Part shown: positions 31,494 through 40,565 of the stretch, piece after piece
How positions within the stretch are numbered: position 1 is the stretch's first letter
Layout: the number at the start of each line of letters is the position of its first letter
Source: Phaeosaccion multiseriatum
Lineage: Eukaryota > Ochrophyta, other classes
Direction of reading: 5' to 3'
Length of the DNA stretch: 64,000 nucleotides
Assembly: GCA_965112735.1 (NCBI GenBank)
Contig: OZ218955.1
Span: 496,001 to 560,000, forward strand
Notes under the pieces: generated by a model
What the model was told of the DNA's origin: nothing
The model's input: the letters and a program-made list of their open reading frames with translations, nothing else
The model's database searches: none
Translations under genes and position numbers: made by a program

Positions 31494-32549
31494 ATGCGGT
31501 TGATGTTATGCTGCTCTTGGAAAGTAGACGATGCCACCCCCCCGCAACAGCAGCGTAGGAGAGAGGAGAACTCCACAGCAGAGCAGGGGGGTTTAAGTTG
31601 TGCGCTGCCCCCGGAAAGTAATGACCTCCCTGTGGCTTCTGCTGCTGGATGCAGCGCCGGGGCAGCGGCCTTGAGGGTTGTGGCCAACAATCTCACAGAC
31701 AAGACTCTGTGGGGCCTGTGCAAGGAGGTGGATGTGGAAACGTGCCGTCGTCTCATCTTCACCCACGGCACACCTGAAGATATCCTACAGCGTATGCTTG
31801 ACATGCTGGAGCAGCAGAAGGCGCAAGAGGAGGCGATGCATGCTTTGTTGGCTTCTTATTCTTCTTCGCCTGGCTTGTGGAGGTCGGGAACGACTCGGGA
31901 ACAATGCTCGCAGCAGGGAAAGAGAAGCTTCCGCGTTGCAGGGGTGCACCTCGGCCGCTTGCAACGCTTCGCGCCAGAACATAACGGCGTGGCACGACCG
32001 GGTGGTGATGAGGCCCTCACGAGGAAGGTCTTTGCGGTGTTGCCCAAGTCGGTGAAGAAGGTCCGCTTTGGTGATATCTTTTTTCGGCCTTGGGGCCTCC
32101 TGCCTCCTGGGATTGAGGAGCTGGAAATATGCGGGTTCCCCTGGGTACTGTTCCACAAACTTCTTTTCCTGCCTGCTTCCCTGCGGGTTCTGAAGCTGCC
32201 ACAGACTATTGACTGTGTGGAGAATCTACCTGCTGGCCTGAGGGAGCTCACCCTTGGGGAGGGCTGCCCGCTCCCTGCAGACGTACCCGAGGGGCTGGAG
32301 GTGACCTACGTAAAAATACCCTGGAGCCCCCCCAAGAAGTATAGACCTCTTGATGCTGATTCCGACGACGACGACGAGGAGGAGGAGAAGGAGGAGGAGG
32401 CGGAGGAGGAGGAGGAGGAGGAGGAGGAGGAGGAGGAGGAGGAGGAGGAAGAATGTGTTGTGTACCGTACTTCCCCGATCCGCCATCTGGTCCGCCAGGT
32501 AGCCCGTGCTTTCAACGCCGCCCGTGGTACAGGAGGGCACATAGACTAA
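31494..32549 (+). CDS. FNIP/LRR-like leucine-rich protein, copy A
   Basis: A single exon of 351 residues. N-terminal ~60 residues are Ser/Ala/Gln-rich. A helical region follows (NLTDKTLWGLCKEVDVETC, TPEDILQRMLDMLEQQ). Then come four or five imperfect repeats of the LP-x-S-x-KKVRFGD type: LPKSVKKVRFGDIFF, LPPGIEELEICGF, LPASLRVLKLPQTI and LPAGLRELTLGEGC. These resemble the FNIP class of leucine-rich repeats. After the repeats there is an Asp/Glu run of about 30 and a basic tail (RHLVRQVARAFNAARG). The start at 31494 keeps the frame through a C7 homopolymer at about 31536. A close paralogue lies at 37017. Function unknown; FNIP/LRR modules generally bind proteins. Confidence 0.72.
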   Translation: MRLMLCCSWKVDDATPPQQQRRREENSTAEQGGLSCALPPESNDLPVASAAGCSAGAAALRVVANNLTDKTLWGLCKEVDVETCRRLIFTHGTPEDILQRMLDMLEQQKAQEEAMHALLASYSSSPGLWRSGTTREQCSQQGKRSFRVAGVHLGRLQRFAPEHNGVARPGGDEALTRKVFAVLPKSVKKVRFGDIFFRPWGLLPPGIEELEICGFPWVLFHKLLFLPASLRVLKLPQTIDCVENLPAGLRELTLGEGCPLPADVPEGLEVTYVKIPWSPPKKYRPLDADSDDDDEEEEKEEEAEEEEEEEEEEEEEEEEECVVYRTSPIRHLVRQVARAFNAARGTGGHID

Positions 32550-33081
32550 AGAACGTAGCGAGATAACGCAATAACAGACGAGGCGAGCTGCCAGGCTGGT
32601 CTTTGGATCACAACTCCTCTGTATTGTCTAGTTCTTTTCCTTACGAGGGATGGGGGCTCAACTTGACCGTGATCGAGTGCCTCTTCGACGATTTCGACTC
32701 AACGACCCCCCCTTCACTCGTGCACTATCATAGTAGCCTCCTGGTTGAGAGAGCAAATAGCCCGGCTCAAGTCGCTCTACCCAAAAGCTGAACGTGGGCC
32801 CATCTCCAGAGTCCGCGCAGTGCTGCATCCCTCCTCGCCCCGTCAGCGTCGAGACAGGCAATTCCCTCGATAGCCTGCTCTCTTCGAGCTTGAGTCATGC
32901 CGCTGGCCCTCCCACTGGCTTGCCACGAGTCCGCACACACAGACACACCAATACACACATACACACAAACACACACGCACACACGCACACACATGCACAC
33001 AAATGCACCTCGCCGCGTCGACGTAGCTGATGGATGTGAGGATGCGTCCGGAGAGGCAGGCGATGGCTTTTGAGCAGCTCC
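32550..33081. other. Convergent spacer between LRR and ankyrin genes, copy A
   Basis: It contains a (CACA)n microsatellite at 32936-33002 and part of a possible 3' exon of the ankyrin gene. A minus-strand open stretch from 33115 down to about 33020 could be spliced on, but this is unproven. Confidence 0.45.
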
Positions 33082-34140
33082 TCATCTGCGCAAGCAGCAA
33101 CAGAGCCTCGAGCAAAGTTTGGGAGGATGCGCGACGGAGCCTTCCTGACTCTCGGCGGGGCCTGTATGACGCTCGACGGGGCCTGCCTGACCCTCGATGC
33201 GGCTTGCCTGACCCTCGATGGGACGTCCCTGACCCTCGGCGGGGCTTGCCTGACCCTCGACGGGGCTTGCCTGACCCTCGACGGGGCTTGCCTGACCCTC
33301 GACGGGGCTTGCCTGACCCTCGATTCGACGCCTAATCTCGGGATGCAGCCGGTCACGCTGTGCCAGCTTTGACGTATCCAGCGAGGCGTGGGCATCGATG
33401 AGCAGATCTGCAGCGCCGAAGTGCTTTCCGCGAAGGGCCTGCAGTAGAGCGGTGGTTCCCGACGTCGTCTCGGCGTCAACATTGGATCCCGCATCGATGA
33501 GACGACCAACCACGTCGGCATGACCTCCCTGCGCAGCCAGAAGCAGAGGCGTTGATCCATCCGAGGAGGTTGCCTCCACGAGGTGCATTGAATAACCTGT
33601 GCTAGTCGTCTCCACCATAGCTATCGCACCGAGTAGGCACTCCACCACCTCGGCGTGGCCTTCCCGAGCAGCGTGGTGAAGCGCAGTGAGGCCCCTGCCA
33701 TCAGACCCCCGTACAAGAGCAGTGACATAGTTGACATCTTCCTCGCCCTGCATGTAGAGAAGTCGGCGCACCACGGTGGCATGCCCTGCAGTCGAAGCCA
33801 AACGGAGCTGTGCGCTCCTTTCCACAAGGGAGATGTTGGCATCTGCTTCGGCGGCCAGAAGCCGCGCCACGACCGCCTCCTGGCCATTCCGGATGGCCAT
33901 TGTCAGTGGTGTGTCCTTGTCAAGCCACTCTCTAGACACAACATTAGCCCCACGATCCAACAGATACTCCACCACGTCCAGCCGACCGTAGTATGCAGCC
34001 CAACACAAGGCCGTACAGCCGTGCGCTTCGATAGGCCAGTTTACGTCGGATTCGGGGTGAGCGGATAAGAGCTTTGCCAAGCTCGAATGGACTTCCTCCA
34101 AGCTGGAGCCTTCGCTAATGGTCTGACGGAGTTGGCCGGC
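33082..34140 (-). CDS. Ankyrin-repeat protein, copy A (5' exon(s) unresolved)
   Basis: The main exon runs from an acceptor (CCCGCAG) at 34140 to a stop at 33082, ~352 residues. Six or seven ankyrin repeats include TALCWAAYYGRLDVVEYLLD, TPLTMAIRNGQEAVVARLL, LTALHHAAREGHAEVVECLL, TPLLLAAQGGHADVVGRLID and TALLQALRGKHFGAADLLID. A seven-residue repeat (EGQASPV) follows, encoded by the 21-bp minisatellite, and then a Cys-rich end (CSRLCCCLRR). At least one upstream exon exists: a GTAATT donor at about 34336 follows an open stretch ending RQFIQSSQ, but its start codon was not fixed. Copy B at 38534-39760 is disrupted, so this is the functional copy if either is. Confidence 0.65.
   Translation of the reverse strand, partial: AGQLRQTISEGSSLEEVHSSLAKLLSAHPESDVNWPIEAHGCTALCWAAYYGRLDVVEYLLDRGANVVSREWLDKDTPLTMAIRNGQEAVVARLLAAEADANISLVERSAQLRLASTAGHATVVRRLLYMQGEEDVNYVTALVRGSDGRGLTALHHAAREGHAEVVECLLGAIAMVETTSTGYSMHLVEATSSDGSTPLLLAAQGGHADVVGRLIDAGSNVDAETTSGTTALLQALRGKHFGAADLLIDAHASLDTSKLAQRDRLHPEIRRRIEGQASPVEGQASPVEGQASPVEGQASPAEGQGRPIEGQASRIEGQAGPVERHTGPAESQEGSVAHPPKLCSRLCCCLRR
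33150..33335 (-). repeat. 21-bp coding minisatellite in ankyrin gene A
   Basis: Unit GACGGGGCTTGCCTGACCCTC, eight or nine copies with variants. It encodes EGQASPV-type heptapeptides on the minus strand. Copy B has about five. Confidence 0.9.
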
Positions 34141-34926
34141 CTGCGGGGAGATCGAAAGTAGAGTCAAAGAGACAAAACGACGTTGTTATTGGAAGGGGGG
34201 AAGACAGGCAAGCTAGCAGCAATTCCTCGACAGAGAACATTGGGCTACATGCCGTTGCCTGCTCGTGTTTCCGTCCTCGCATGAACTCTCTCTTTCCCCT
34301 TACTGCTATTGGTACCTCACTGCGGGGCGTAATTACCTGCGATGATTGTATAAACTGCCTCTTCCGCTGTTCCTCCAAGCTTCCCCGTGCCCCCTTCCTG
34401 AGAGCATCATGGCCATAACGTCCTCCCCAGACCCTTGGTATCGGGGGGGGGTAGCGCCGCCTGTCTTCATGTTGTGGGCGAGCCGTAGGGAGGCCTTTGC
34501 CGCCTTGCTTCGATCCTCACCCACCCTAGGTCTTCCGACGGATGGGCCCTCGCGCAGGTCGCCTCCCCCCGCAGTCAGTAGCGCCGCCCGCTCCACCTTG
34601 CTTTGATCCCACACCACCCTAGGCCTCCGCCTGAGAGAGAATGGGCCCTCAGCTCCCCTTCTCTAAGTTGTAGTCCTCCAGTCCTCCAGATATCCCCGTA
34701 AATAGAGCCACCCGCTCCGCCTTGCTTCGATCCCACACCACCTTAGGCCTTCCGTCTGCGCGAGGATCAGCTCCTCTTATCTCAGCTGTAGTCCTCCGGT
34801 CCTTAAGCTGTCTCCGCAGCCAGCCTCTGACGTGGCTCCAAGACGCCCCAGGGGGTGCCGGCTTTTAACATGCCAAATCTGGGCTGTGTTCTTCGTGGGG
34901 GAAAACGGGGGGGGGGAGTCGGGATG
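34141..34926. other. Divergent spacer, copy A
   Basis: Upstream part of the ankyrin gene and 5' flank of the MSH5 fragment. It contains three internal repeats of a segment around CTTGCTTCGATCC (34506, 34601 with one change, 34721). These are matched in copy B. Confidence 0.5.
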
Positions 34927-35898
34927 AAGAGGACCAACCCCTACAGCAGTAGCAGCAGCTTCAGCACGGATGGCCTCGATGATCCTAGCTCAGTCGCGCA
35001 GCATCAGCAAGCCGAGCAAACGTGCTACGAGCAATATGGTGAAAACGACTCGAGGCAGGGGAGCCGTTTGGTACGTGGGAACACCAAAGCGTACGATGTG
35101 GACGAGAGAGGAGGAGAGCTGCGGCGGGACCTAGAGCATGGCTGGGATAAGGGGGGACGCCGCGAAGATGGAGCCACGGGGTGGCAGGGGCGAGGTGGAG
35201 AGCCTCTCGAGGAGGCGGGAACTGGCCAAGGCAGGAGGAAGAGGGGGCCGGGGGTTCTGGGGGTAAGGCCGCGAGGAGGAGGAGGCGGCGAAGTAGGGGA
35301 CAGAGCGGACTAAGATGAGCAAGAGCGAGCGCGACGAGTATGAACAAGGCCGGCTCGGTGGAGGTCGGAGAGCGGCGGCGCATCGTCATCGCTCCGAGTG
35401 GACGCAACAGAGCGCCGCAACGGGTGGAGCACACTCCCGTACCCATGCCCTCGTGCCTCCGCGTAGTGGAGCTGGTCAGGGCTGGGGGCCCAACGACGGC
35501 TATGACTCGGGCCCGCGGTCGCAGCGGGAAGCTCCGTTGAGTCAGCATGATGATGTCCGCGTGGAGGGAGACGAAGACGATGGGGCAGTTATGGCGCTCT
35601 GCTTACAGAAGGTGTGCAGCGGGAAATGGCGGCGATAGACTTATCTACCCCTCCGTCACCCCCTTTTCCCTCACTGATCCAGTTTCTCTCTGTCACTGCG
35701 GCCCTACGACACGAGCTGCGGGGTACTAACGCATTCCATCCACACTGTGCCCTGTGTGCTCTGGTAACACGCACGCGGCTATGCTGTTGAGCAGGACCGC
35801 CTCGGACTGGCAATCTACTGGCCACTGGAGAACATGATCCAAGTGGAGGAGGTGCCCGCTTTCCAAGCAGGTTGTGCGGTGGACATGCCTCTCTCATA
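34927..35898 (+). pseudogene. Truncated 5' fragment of MSH5 (copy A)
   Basis: It corresponds to exon 1 and exon 2 of the complete gene at 40566. The copy-A frame starts with the same MKRTNPYSSSSSF but hits TAA at 35311-35313, where the full gene has CAA. A small insertion just after this also shifts the frame. The exon-2 counterpart (about 35796-35872) is followed by a changed donor (GGTTGTG instead of GGTGTG), and homology ends at 35898. None of the mismatch-binding or ATPase regions is present. It is a leftover of the tandem duplication. Confidence 0.88.
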
Positions 35899-35932
35899 CT
35901 GCGGGTGGAAGAGGAGGAGCCGTGTGTCTACG

Positions 35933-36281
35933 TGTAAGAAGGCATTCTTTTGCTAGGCTGACAGCTATATAGCTGTCAGCCTAGCAAAAGGTATAGCTGT
36001 CAGCCTAGCAAAAGGATGCCTTCTTACATTCCTGTCAGTCAAGGTCGATCCTTCCCCCATTCCGACGGGCGAAGCTGGATGGCTGTGAAACTGAAATTTC
36101 AAGGTAAACGGGCTCGGTGTGGGAGAAATCCTAGGTAGTTACCCCCCCAAGGTTGCGGAAGGGGGGGAGGATCGACCTCAACTGAAGGAATGTAAGAAGG
36201 CATCCTTTTGCTAGGCTGACAGCTACCCCTGTGAAATTTCAGTGGATAGCTGTCAGCCTAGCAAAAGGATGCCTTCTCACA
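35933..36281. mobile_element. MITE-like element with nested palindromic ends
   Basis: The outer ends are inverted (TGTAAGAAGGCAT... versus its complement ending ...ATGCCTTCTCACA) and flanked on both sides by TACG, a candidate 4-bp target duplication. Each end is itself a ~90-bp hairpin built from a shared ~36-bp motif containing CTTTTGCTAGGCTGACAGCT. The motif occurs about five times in alternating orientation. The inner ~160 bp includes GGATCGACCT/AGGTCGATCC as a further inverted pair. No coding capacity, so it would be non-autonomous. Confidence 0.7.
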
Positions 36282-36747
36282 TACGGGATGGTGTTCCAAA
36301 CGCCCGCAGCTTGCGGGGACGCACAGGTAGGTGGGATGGGTATGGGTAGCTAGGTGGCTGGGCATCTGTGGGGTGGGTGCGGGTTAGTGGGGGGGTGGTG
36401 GACTGGGTGGGAGTGGGATGGGAAGGTGGGTAGGTGGGTAGGTGAGTGCGTATTGTGGGTGGGCAGATGATTGGGCATACTCCTCACGGCGTAGAGCCAA
36501 CTCTGGTCAACACGGAAACAGGGTCAACAGGCCAGTATGGAGAGTCATGCTGATCTGCTCTTCCGAGGCTCGATTGTGAACCGAAAATGCACATGGCCCT
36601 CTCTCACGCACCCGCACACCCACGCACCCCCGTACCCACGCACGCACACACACGCACACCTACTCCTCACAGGTGAGGGCGGCTGTAGCTACATGGGCTG
36701 GTGGAAGCAGGGCTGGACGTCGAAACTGTCACAGGGCAGCAGCCGCG

Positions 36748-36764
36748 GTAGTTGGTGATACAGC
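36748..36764 (+). repeat. Dispersed 17-bp sequence, copy 7
   Basis: GTAGTTGGTGATACAGC, one mismatch, in the spacer between the duplication copies. Confidence 0.8.
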
Positions 36765-37016
36765 AGCCGGAGGGGGGTCACGGAGATGAGGCAGAGAGAA
36801 GCGCCACCGATGACAATGAGTTACAATGTACGGAGATTAGAAGTGGCGTGAATGAAATCTTAAACTCACAAAACAGAACACACTTAAACTTCAATTCTCA
36901 TCCGTTGCGAAGTGGATCCGAAGTGTTGAGGCTTCGTCAAAATCCCTCTCCTTCTGGAGGACAGGGATCTTTGCCATTCATGCGGTTGATGATATGCTGC
37001 CCTTTGAACGTAGACG

Positions 37017-38009
37017 ATGCCACCCCCCCCGCAACAGCAGTGTAGGAGAGAGGAGAACTCCACAGCAGAGCAGGGGGGTTTAAGTTGTGCGCTGCCCCCG
37101 GAAAGTAATGACCTCCCTGTGGCTTCTGCTGCTGGATGCAGCGCCGGGGCAGCGGCCTTGAGGGTTGTGGCCAACAATCTCACAGACAAGACTCTGTGGG
37201 GCCTGTGCAAGGAGGTGGATGTGGAAACGTGCCGTCGTCTCATCTTCACCCACGGCACACCTGAAGATATCCTACAGCGTATGCTTGACATGCTGGAGCA
37301 GCAGAAGGCGCAAGAGGAGGCGATGCATGCTTTGTTGGCTTCTTATTCTTCTTCTCCTGGCTTGTGGAGGTCGGGAACGACTCGGGAACAATGCTCGCAG
37401 CAGGGGAAGAGAAGCTTCCGCGTTGCAGCGGTGCACCTCGGCCGCTTGCAACGCTTCGCGCCAGAATATAACGGTGTGCGACGACCGGGTGGTGATGAGG
37501 CCCTCACGAGGAAGGTCTTTGCGGTGTTGCCCACGTCGGTGAAGAAGGTCCGCTTTGGTGATGTCTTTTTTCGGCCGTGGGACCTCCTGCCTCCTGGGAT
37601 TGAGGAGCTGGAAATATGCGGTTGCCCCTGGCAAATGTGGCACAAACTTCTTTTCCTGCCTACTTCCCTGCGGGTTCTGAAGCTGCCACGGAATATTGAC
37701 TGTGTGGAGAATCTACCTGCTGGCCTGAGGGAGCTCACCCTTGGGGAGGGCTGCCCGTTCCCTGCAGACGTACCCGAGGGGCTGGAGGTGACCTACGTAA
37801 AACTACCCTGGAGCCCCCCCAAGAAGTATAGACCTCTTGATGCTGATTCCGACGACGACGACGACGAGGAGGAGAAGGAGGAGGAGAAGGAGGAGGAGGA
37901 GGAGGAGGAAGATTGGGTTGTGTACCGTACTTCCCCGATCCGCCATCTGGTCCGCCAGGTAGCCCGTGCTTTCAACGCCGCCCGTGGTACAGGAGGGCAC
38001 ATAGACTAA
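37017..38009 (+). CDS. FNIP/LRR-like leucine-rich protein, copy B
   Basis: 330 residues, nearly identical to the copy at 31494 from SLPPESND onward (for example LPTSVKKVRFGDVFF, LPPGIEELEICGC). The C homopolymer at 37023 has eight C instead of seven. The ATG used in copy A would therefore run into a stop, and the frame is restored only from the ATG at 37017, giving a new N-terminus MPPPPQQQCRREENS. The acidic run is shorter (about 22 residues). Differences are scattered and mostly conservative, so the gene may still be functional. Confidence 0.65.
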   Translation: MPPPPQQQCRREENSTAEQGGLSCALPPESNDLPVASAAGCSAGAAALRVVANNLTDKTLWGLCKEVDVETCRRLIFTHGTPEDILQRMLDMLEQQKAQEEAMHALLASYSSSPGLWRSGTTREQCSQQGKRSFRVAAVHLGRLQRFAPEYNGVRRPGGDEALTRKVFAVLPTSVKKVRFGDVFFRPWDLLPPGIEELEICGCPWQMWHKLLFLPTSLRVLKLPRNIDCVENLPAGLRELTLGEGCPFPADVPEGLEVTYVKLPWSPPKKYRPLDADSDDDDDEEEKEEEKEEEEEEEDWVVYRTSPIRHLVRQVARAFNAARGTGGHID

Positions 38010-38533
38010 AGGACGTAGCGAGATAACGCAATAACAGACGAGGCGAGCTGCCAGGCTGGTCTTTGGATCACAACTCCTCTGTATTGTCTAGTTCTTTTCC
38101 TTGCGAGGGAGGGGGGCTCAACTTGACCGTGATCGAGTGCCTCTTCGACGATTTCGACTCAACGACCCCCCCTTCACTCGTGCACTATCATAGTAGCCTC
38201 CTGGTTGAGAGAGCAAATAGCCCGGCCCAAGTCGCTCTACCCAAAAGCTGAACGTGGGCCCATCTCCAGAGTCCGCGCAGTGCTGCATCCCTCCTCGCCC
38301 CGTCACCGTCGAGACAGGCAATTCCCTCGATAGCCTGCTCTCTTCGAGCTTGAGTCATGCCGCTGGCCCTCCCACTGGCTTGCCACGAGTCCGCACACAC
38401 AGACACACCAATACACACATACACACAAATACACACATACACACATGCACACAAATGCACCTCGCCGCGTCGACGTAGCTGATGGATGTGAGGATGCGTC
38501 CGGAGAGGCAGGCGATGGCTTTTGAGCAGCTCC
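38010..38533. other. Convergent spacer, copy B
   Basis: Equivalent to 32550-33081, with a shorter CACA/ATAC microsatellite (38396-38456). Confidence 0.5.
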
Positions 38534-39760
38534 TCACCTGCGCAAGCAGCAACAGAGCCTCGAGCAAAGTTTGGGAGGATGCGCGACGGAGCCTTCCTGA
38601 CTCTCGGCGGGGCCTGTATGACGCTCGACGGGGCCTGCCTGACCCTCGATGCGGCTTGCCTGACCCTCGATGGGACGTCCCTGACCCTCGACGGGGCTTG
38701 CCCGACCCTCGATTCGACGCCTAATCTCGGGATGCAGCCGGTCACGCTGTGCCAGCTTTGACGCATCCAGCGAGGCGTGGGCCGCGATGAGCAGATCTGC
38801 AGCGCCAAAGTGCTTTACGCGAAGCATTTGCAGTAGAGCGGTGGTTCCCGACGTCGTCTCGGCATCAACATTCGACCCGCACCGATGAGACGACGGACCA
38901 CGTCGGCATGACATGTCAACTTTGTCACTGCTCTCGTACGAGGGTCTGATAGCACGGGCCTCACTGCGCTTCACTGCGCTGCTCGGGAAGGCCACGCCGA
39001 GGTGGTTGAGTACCTACTCGGTGCGATAGCTATTGTGGAGACCACTGGCACAGGTTATTCAATGCGCCTCGTGAATACAACCTCCTCAGATGGATCAACG
39101 CCTCTGCTTCTGGCTGCGCAGGAGGCAGAAGCAGAGGCGTTGATCCATCCGAGGAGGTTGTATTCACGAGGTACATTGAATAACCTGTGCCAGTGGTTTC
39201 CACAATAGCTGTCGCACCGAGTAGGCGCTCCACCACCTCGGCGTGGCCTTCCCGCGTAGCGCAGTGTGTGTGTGTGTGTGTGTGAAGCGCAGTGAGGCGC
39301 CTGCCATCAGACCCCCGTACGAGAGCAGTGACAAAGTTGACATCTTCCTCGCCCTGCATGTAGAGAAGTCGGTGCACCACGGTGGTATGTCCTGCAGTCG
39401 AAGCCATACGGAGCTGTGCGCTCCTTCCCACAAGGGATATGTTGGCATCTGCTTCGGCGGCCAGAAGCCGCGCCACGACCGCCTCATGGCCATTCCGCAT
39501 GGCCATTGTCAGTGGTGTGTCCTTGTCAAAGCACTCTCTAGAGACGACATTAGCCTCACGATCCAACAGATACTCCACCACGTCCAGCCGACCGTAGTAT
39601 GCAGCACAAGGTCGTGCCGCCGTGCGCTTCGATAGGCGAGTTTACGTCGGATTCGGGGTGAGCGGATAAGAGCTTTGCCAAGCTCGAATGGACTTCCTCC
39701 AAGCCGGAGCCTTCGCTGATGGTCTGACGGAGTTGTCCCGTCTGCAGGGAGATCGAAAAG
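38534..39760 (-). pseudogene. Ankyrin-repeat gene, copy B, broken by a fold-back inversion
   Basis: Sequence equivalent to the ankyrin gene at 33082-34140. From 38914 to 39111 the segment appears inverted, with ankyrin sense now on the plus strand. It is followed, after a 15-bp loop, by the same segment in normal orientation (39127-39342). A (TG)n insertion at 39266-39284 also shifts the frame inside HTHTHTH-coding sequence. The intact protein cannot be read. The C-terminal 21-bp minisatellite survives with fewer units. Confidence 0.88.
38914..39342. repeat. Large inverted repeat (arms ~200 bp, 15-bp loop)
   Basis: Arms 38914-39111 and 39127-39342. The near-perfect complement runs from TGTCAACTTTGTCACTGCTC to CCTCTGCTTCT on the left and back again on the right, where a (TG)n insert lengthens the arm. 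Confidence 0.92.
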
Positions 39761-40565
39761 TGGAGTCAAAGAGACAAAACGACGTAGAACAGTGTTATTG
39801 GAAGGGGGGAAGACAGGCAAGCTAGCAGCAATTCCTCGACATAGAATACATAGGGCTACATGCCGTTGCCTGCTCGTGTTTCCGTCCTCGCATGAACTCA
39901 GTTCGCCCCAAACCCTCCCCCTCTCCATTTCTCTTTCCCCTTACTGCTTTTGGTACCTCACTGCGGGGGGTCATTACCTGCGATGATTGTATAAACTGCC
40001 TCTTCAGCTGTTCCTCCAAGCTTCCCCGTGCCCCCTTCCTGAGAGCATCATGGCCATAACGTCCTCCCCAGACCCTTGGTATGGGGGGGGGGTAGCGCCG
40101 CCTGTCTTCATGTTGTGGGCGGGCCGTAGGGAGGCCTTTGCCGCCTTGCTTCGATCCTCACCCACCCTAGGTCTTCCGACGGATGGGCCCTCGCGCAGGT
40201 CGCCTCCCCCCGCAGTCAGTAGCGCCGCCCGCTCCACCTTGCTTCGATCCCACACCATCCTGGGCCTCCGCCTGAGCGAGAATGGGCCCTCAGCTCCCCT
40301 TCTCTAAGTTGTAGTCCTCCAGTCCTCCAGATATCCCCGTAAATAGAGCCACCCGCTCCGCCTTGCTTCGATCCCACACCACCTTAGGCCTTCCGTCTGC
40401 GCGAGGATCAGCTCCTCTTATCTGAGCTGTAGTCCTCCGGTCCTCCAGCTCTCTCTCCGCAGCCAGCGTCTGACGTGGCGCCAAGACGCCCCAGGGGGTG
40501 CCGGCCTTTAACATTCCAAATCTGGGCTGTGTTCTCGTGGGGGAAAACGGGGGGGGGGAGTCGGG
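39761..40565. promoter_or_regulatory. Region upstream of MSH5 (copy B)
   Basis: The counterpart of 34141-34926. It presumably includes the MSH5 promoter and 5' UTR. A poly-G tract (G10, about 40549) lies just before the start. No named element is seen. Confidence 0.4.

Larger units (their letters stand above)
31368..35898 (+). repeat. Segmental duplication, copy A (~4.5 kb)
   Basis: It begins AAACTCACAAAACATAACAC and ends CTCTCTCAT. Nearly every stretch in between is matched, in the same order and orientation, at 36863-41551. Contents: LRR gene (+), ankyrin gene (-), 5' MSH5 fragment (+). Confidence 0.93.
35899..36862. other. Spacer between duplication copies A and B
   Basis: A 349-bp palindromic element (35933-36281), a GGTGGGT-rich stretch (36320-36470), a short CACA/ACGC run near 36610-36660 and one copy of the dispersed 17-mer (36748). 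No coding gene is supported. Confidence 0.6.

Noticed and set aside
32936-33002. CACA repeats giving Val/Cys-rich frames in both duplication copies
   Set aside because: Simple microsatellite translations.
38854-39208. Plus-strand ankyrin-like frame near 39002
   Set aside because: It is the inverted arm of the fold-back in the broken ankyrin copy, not a separate gene.
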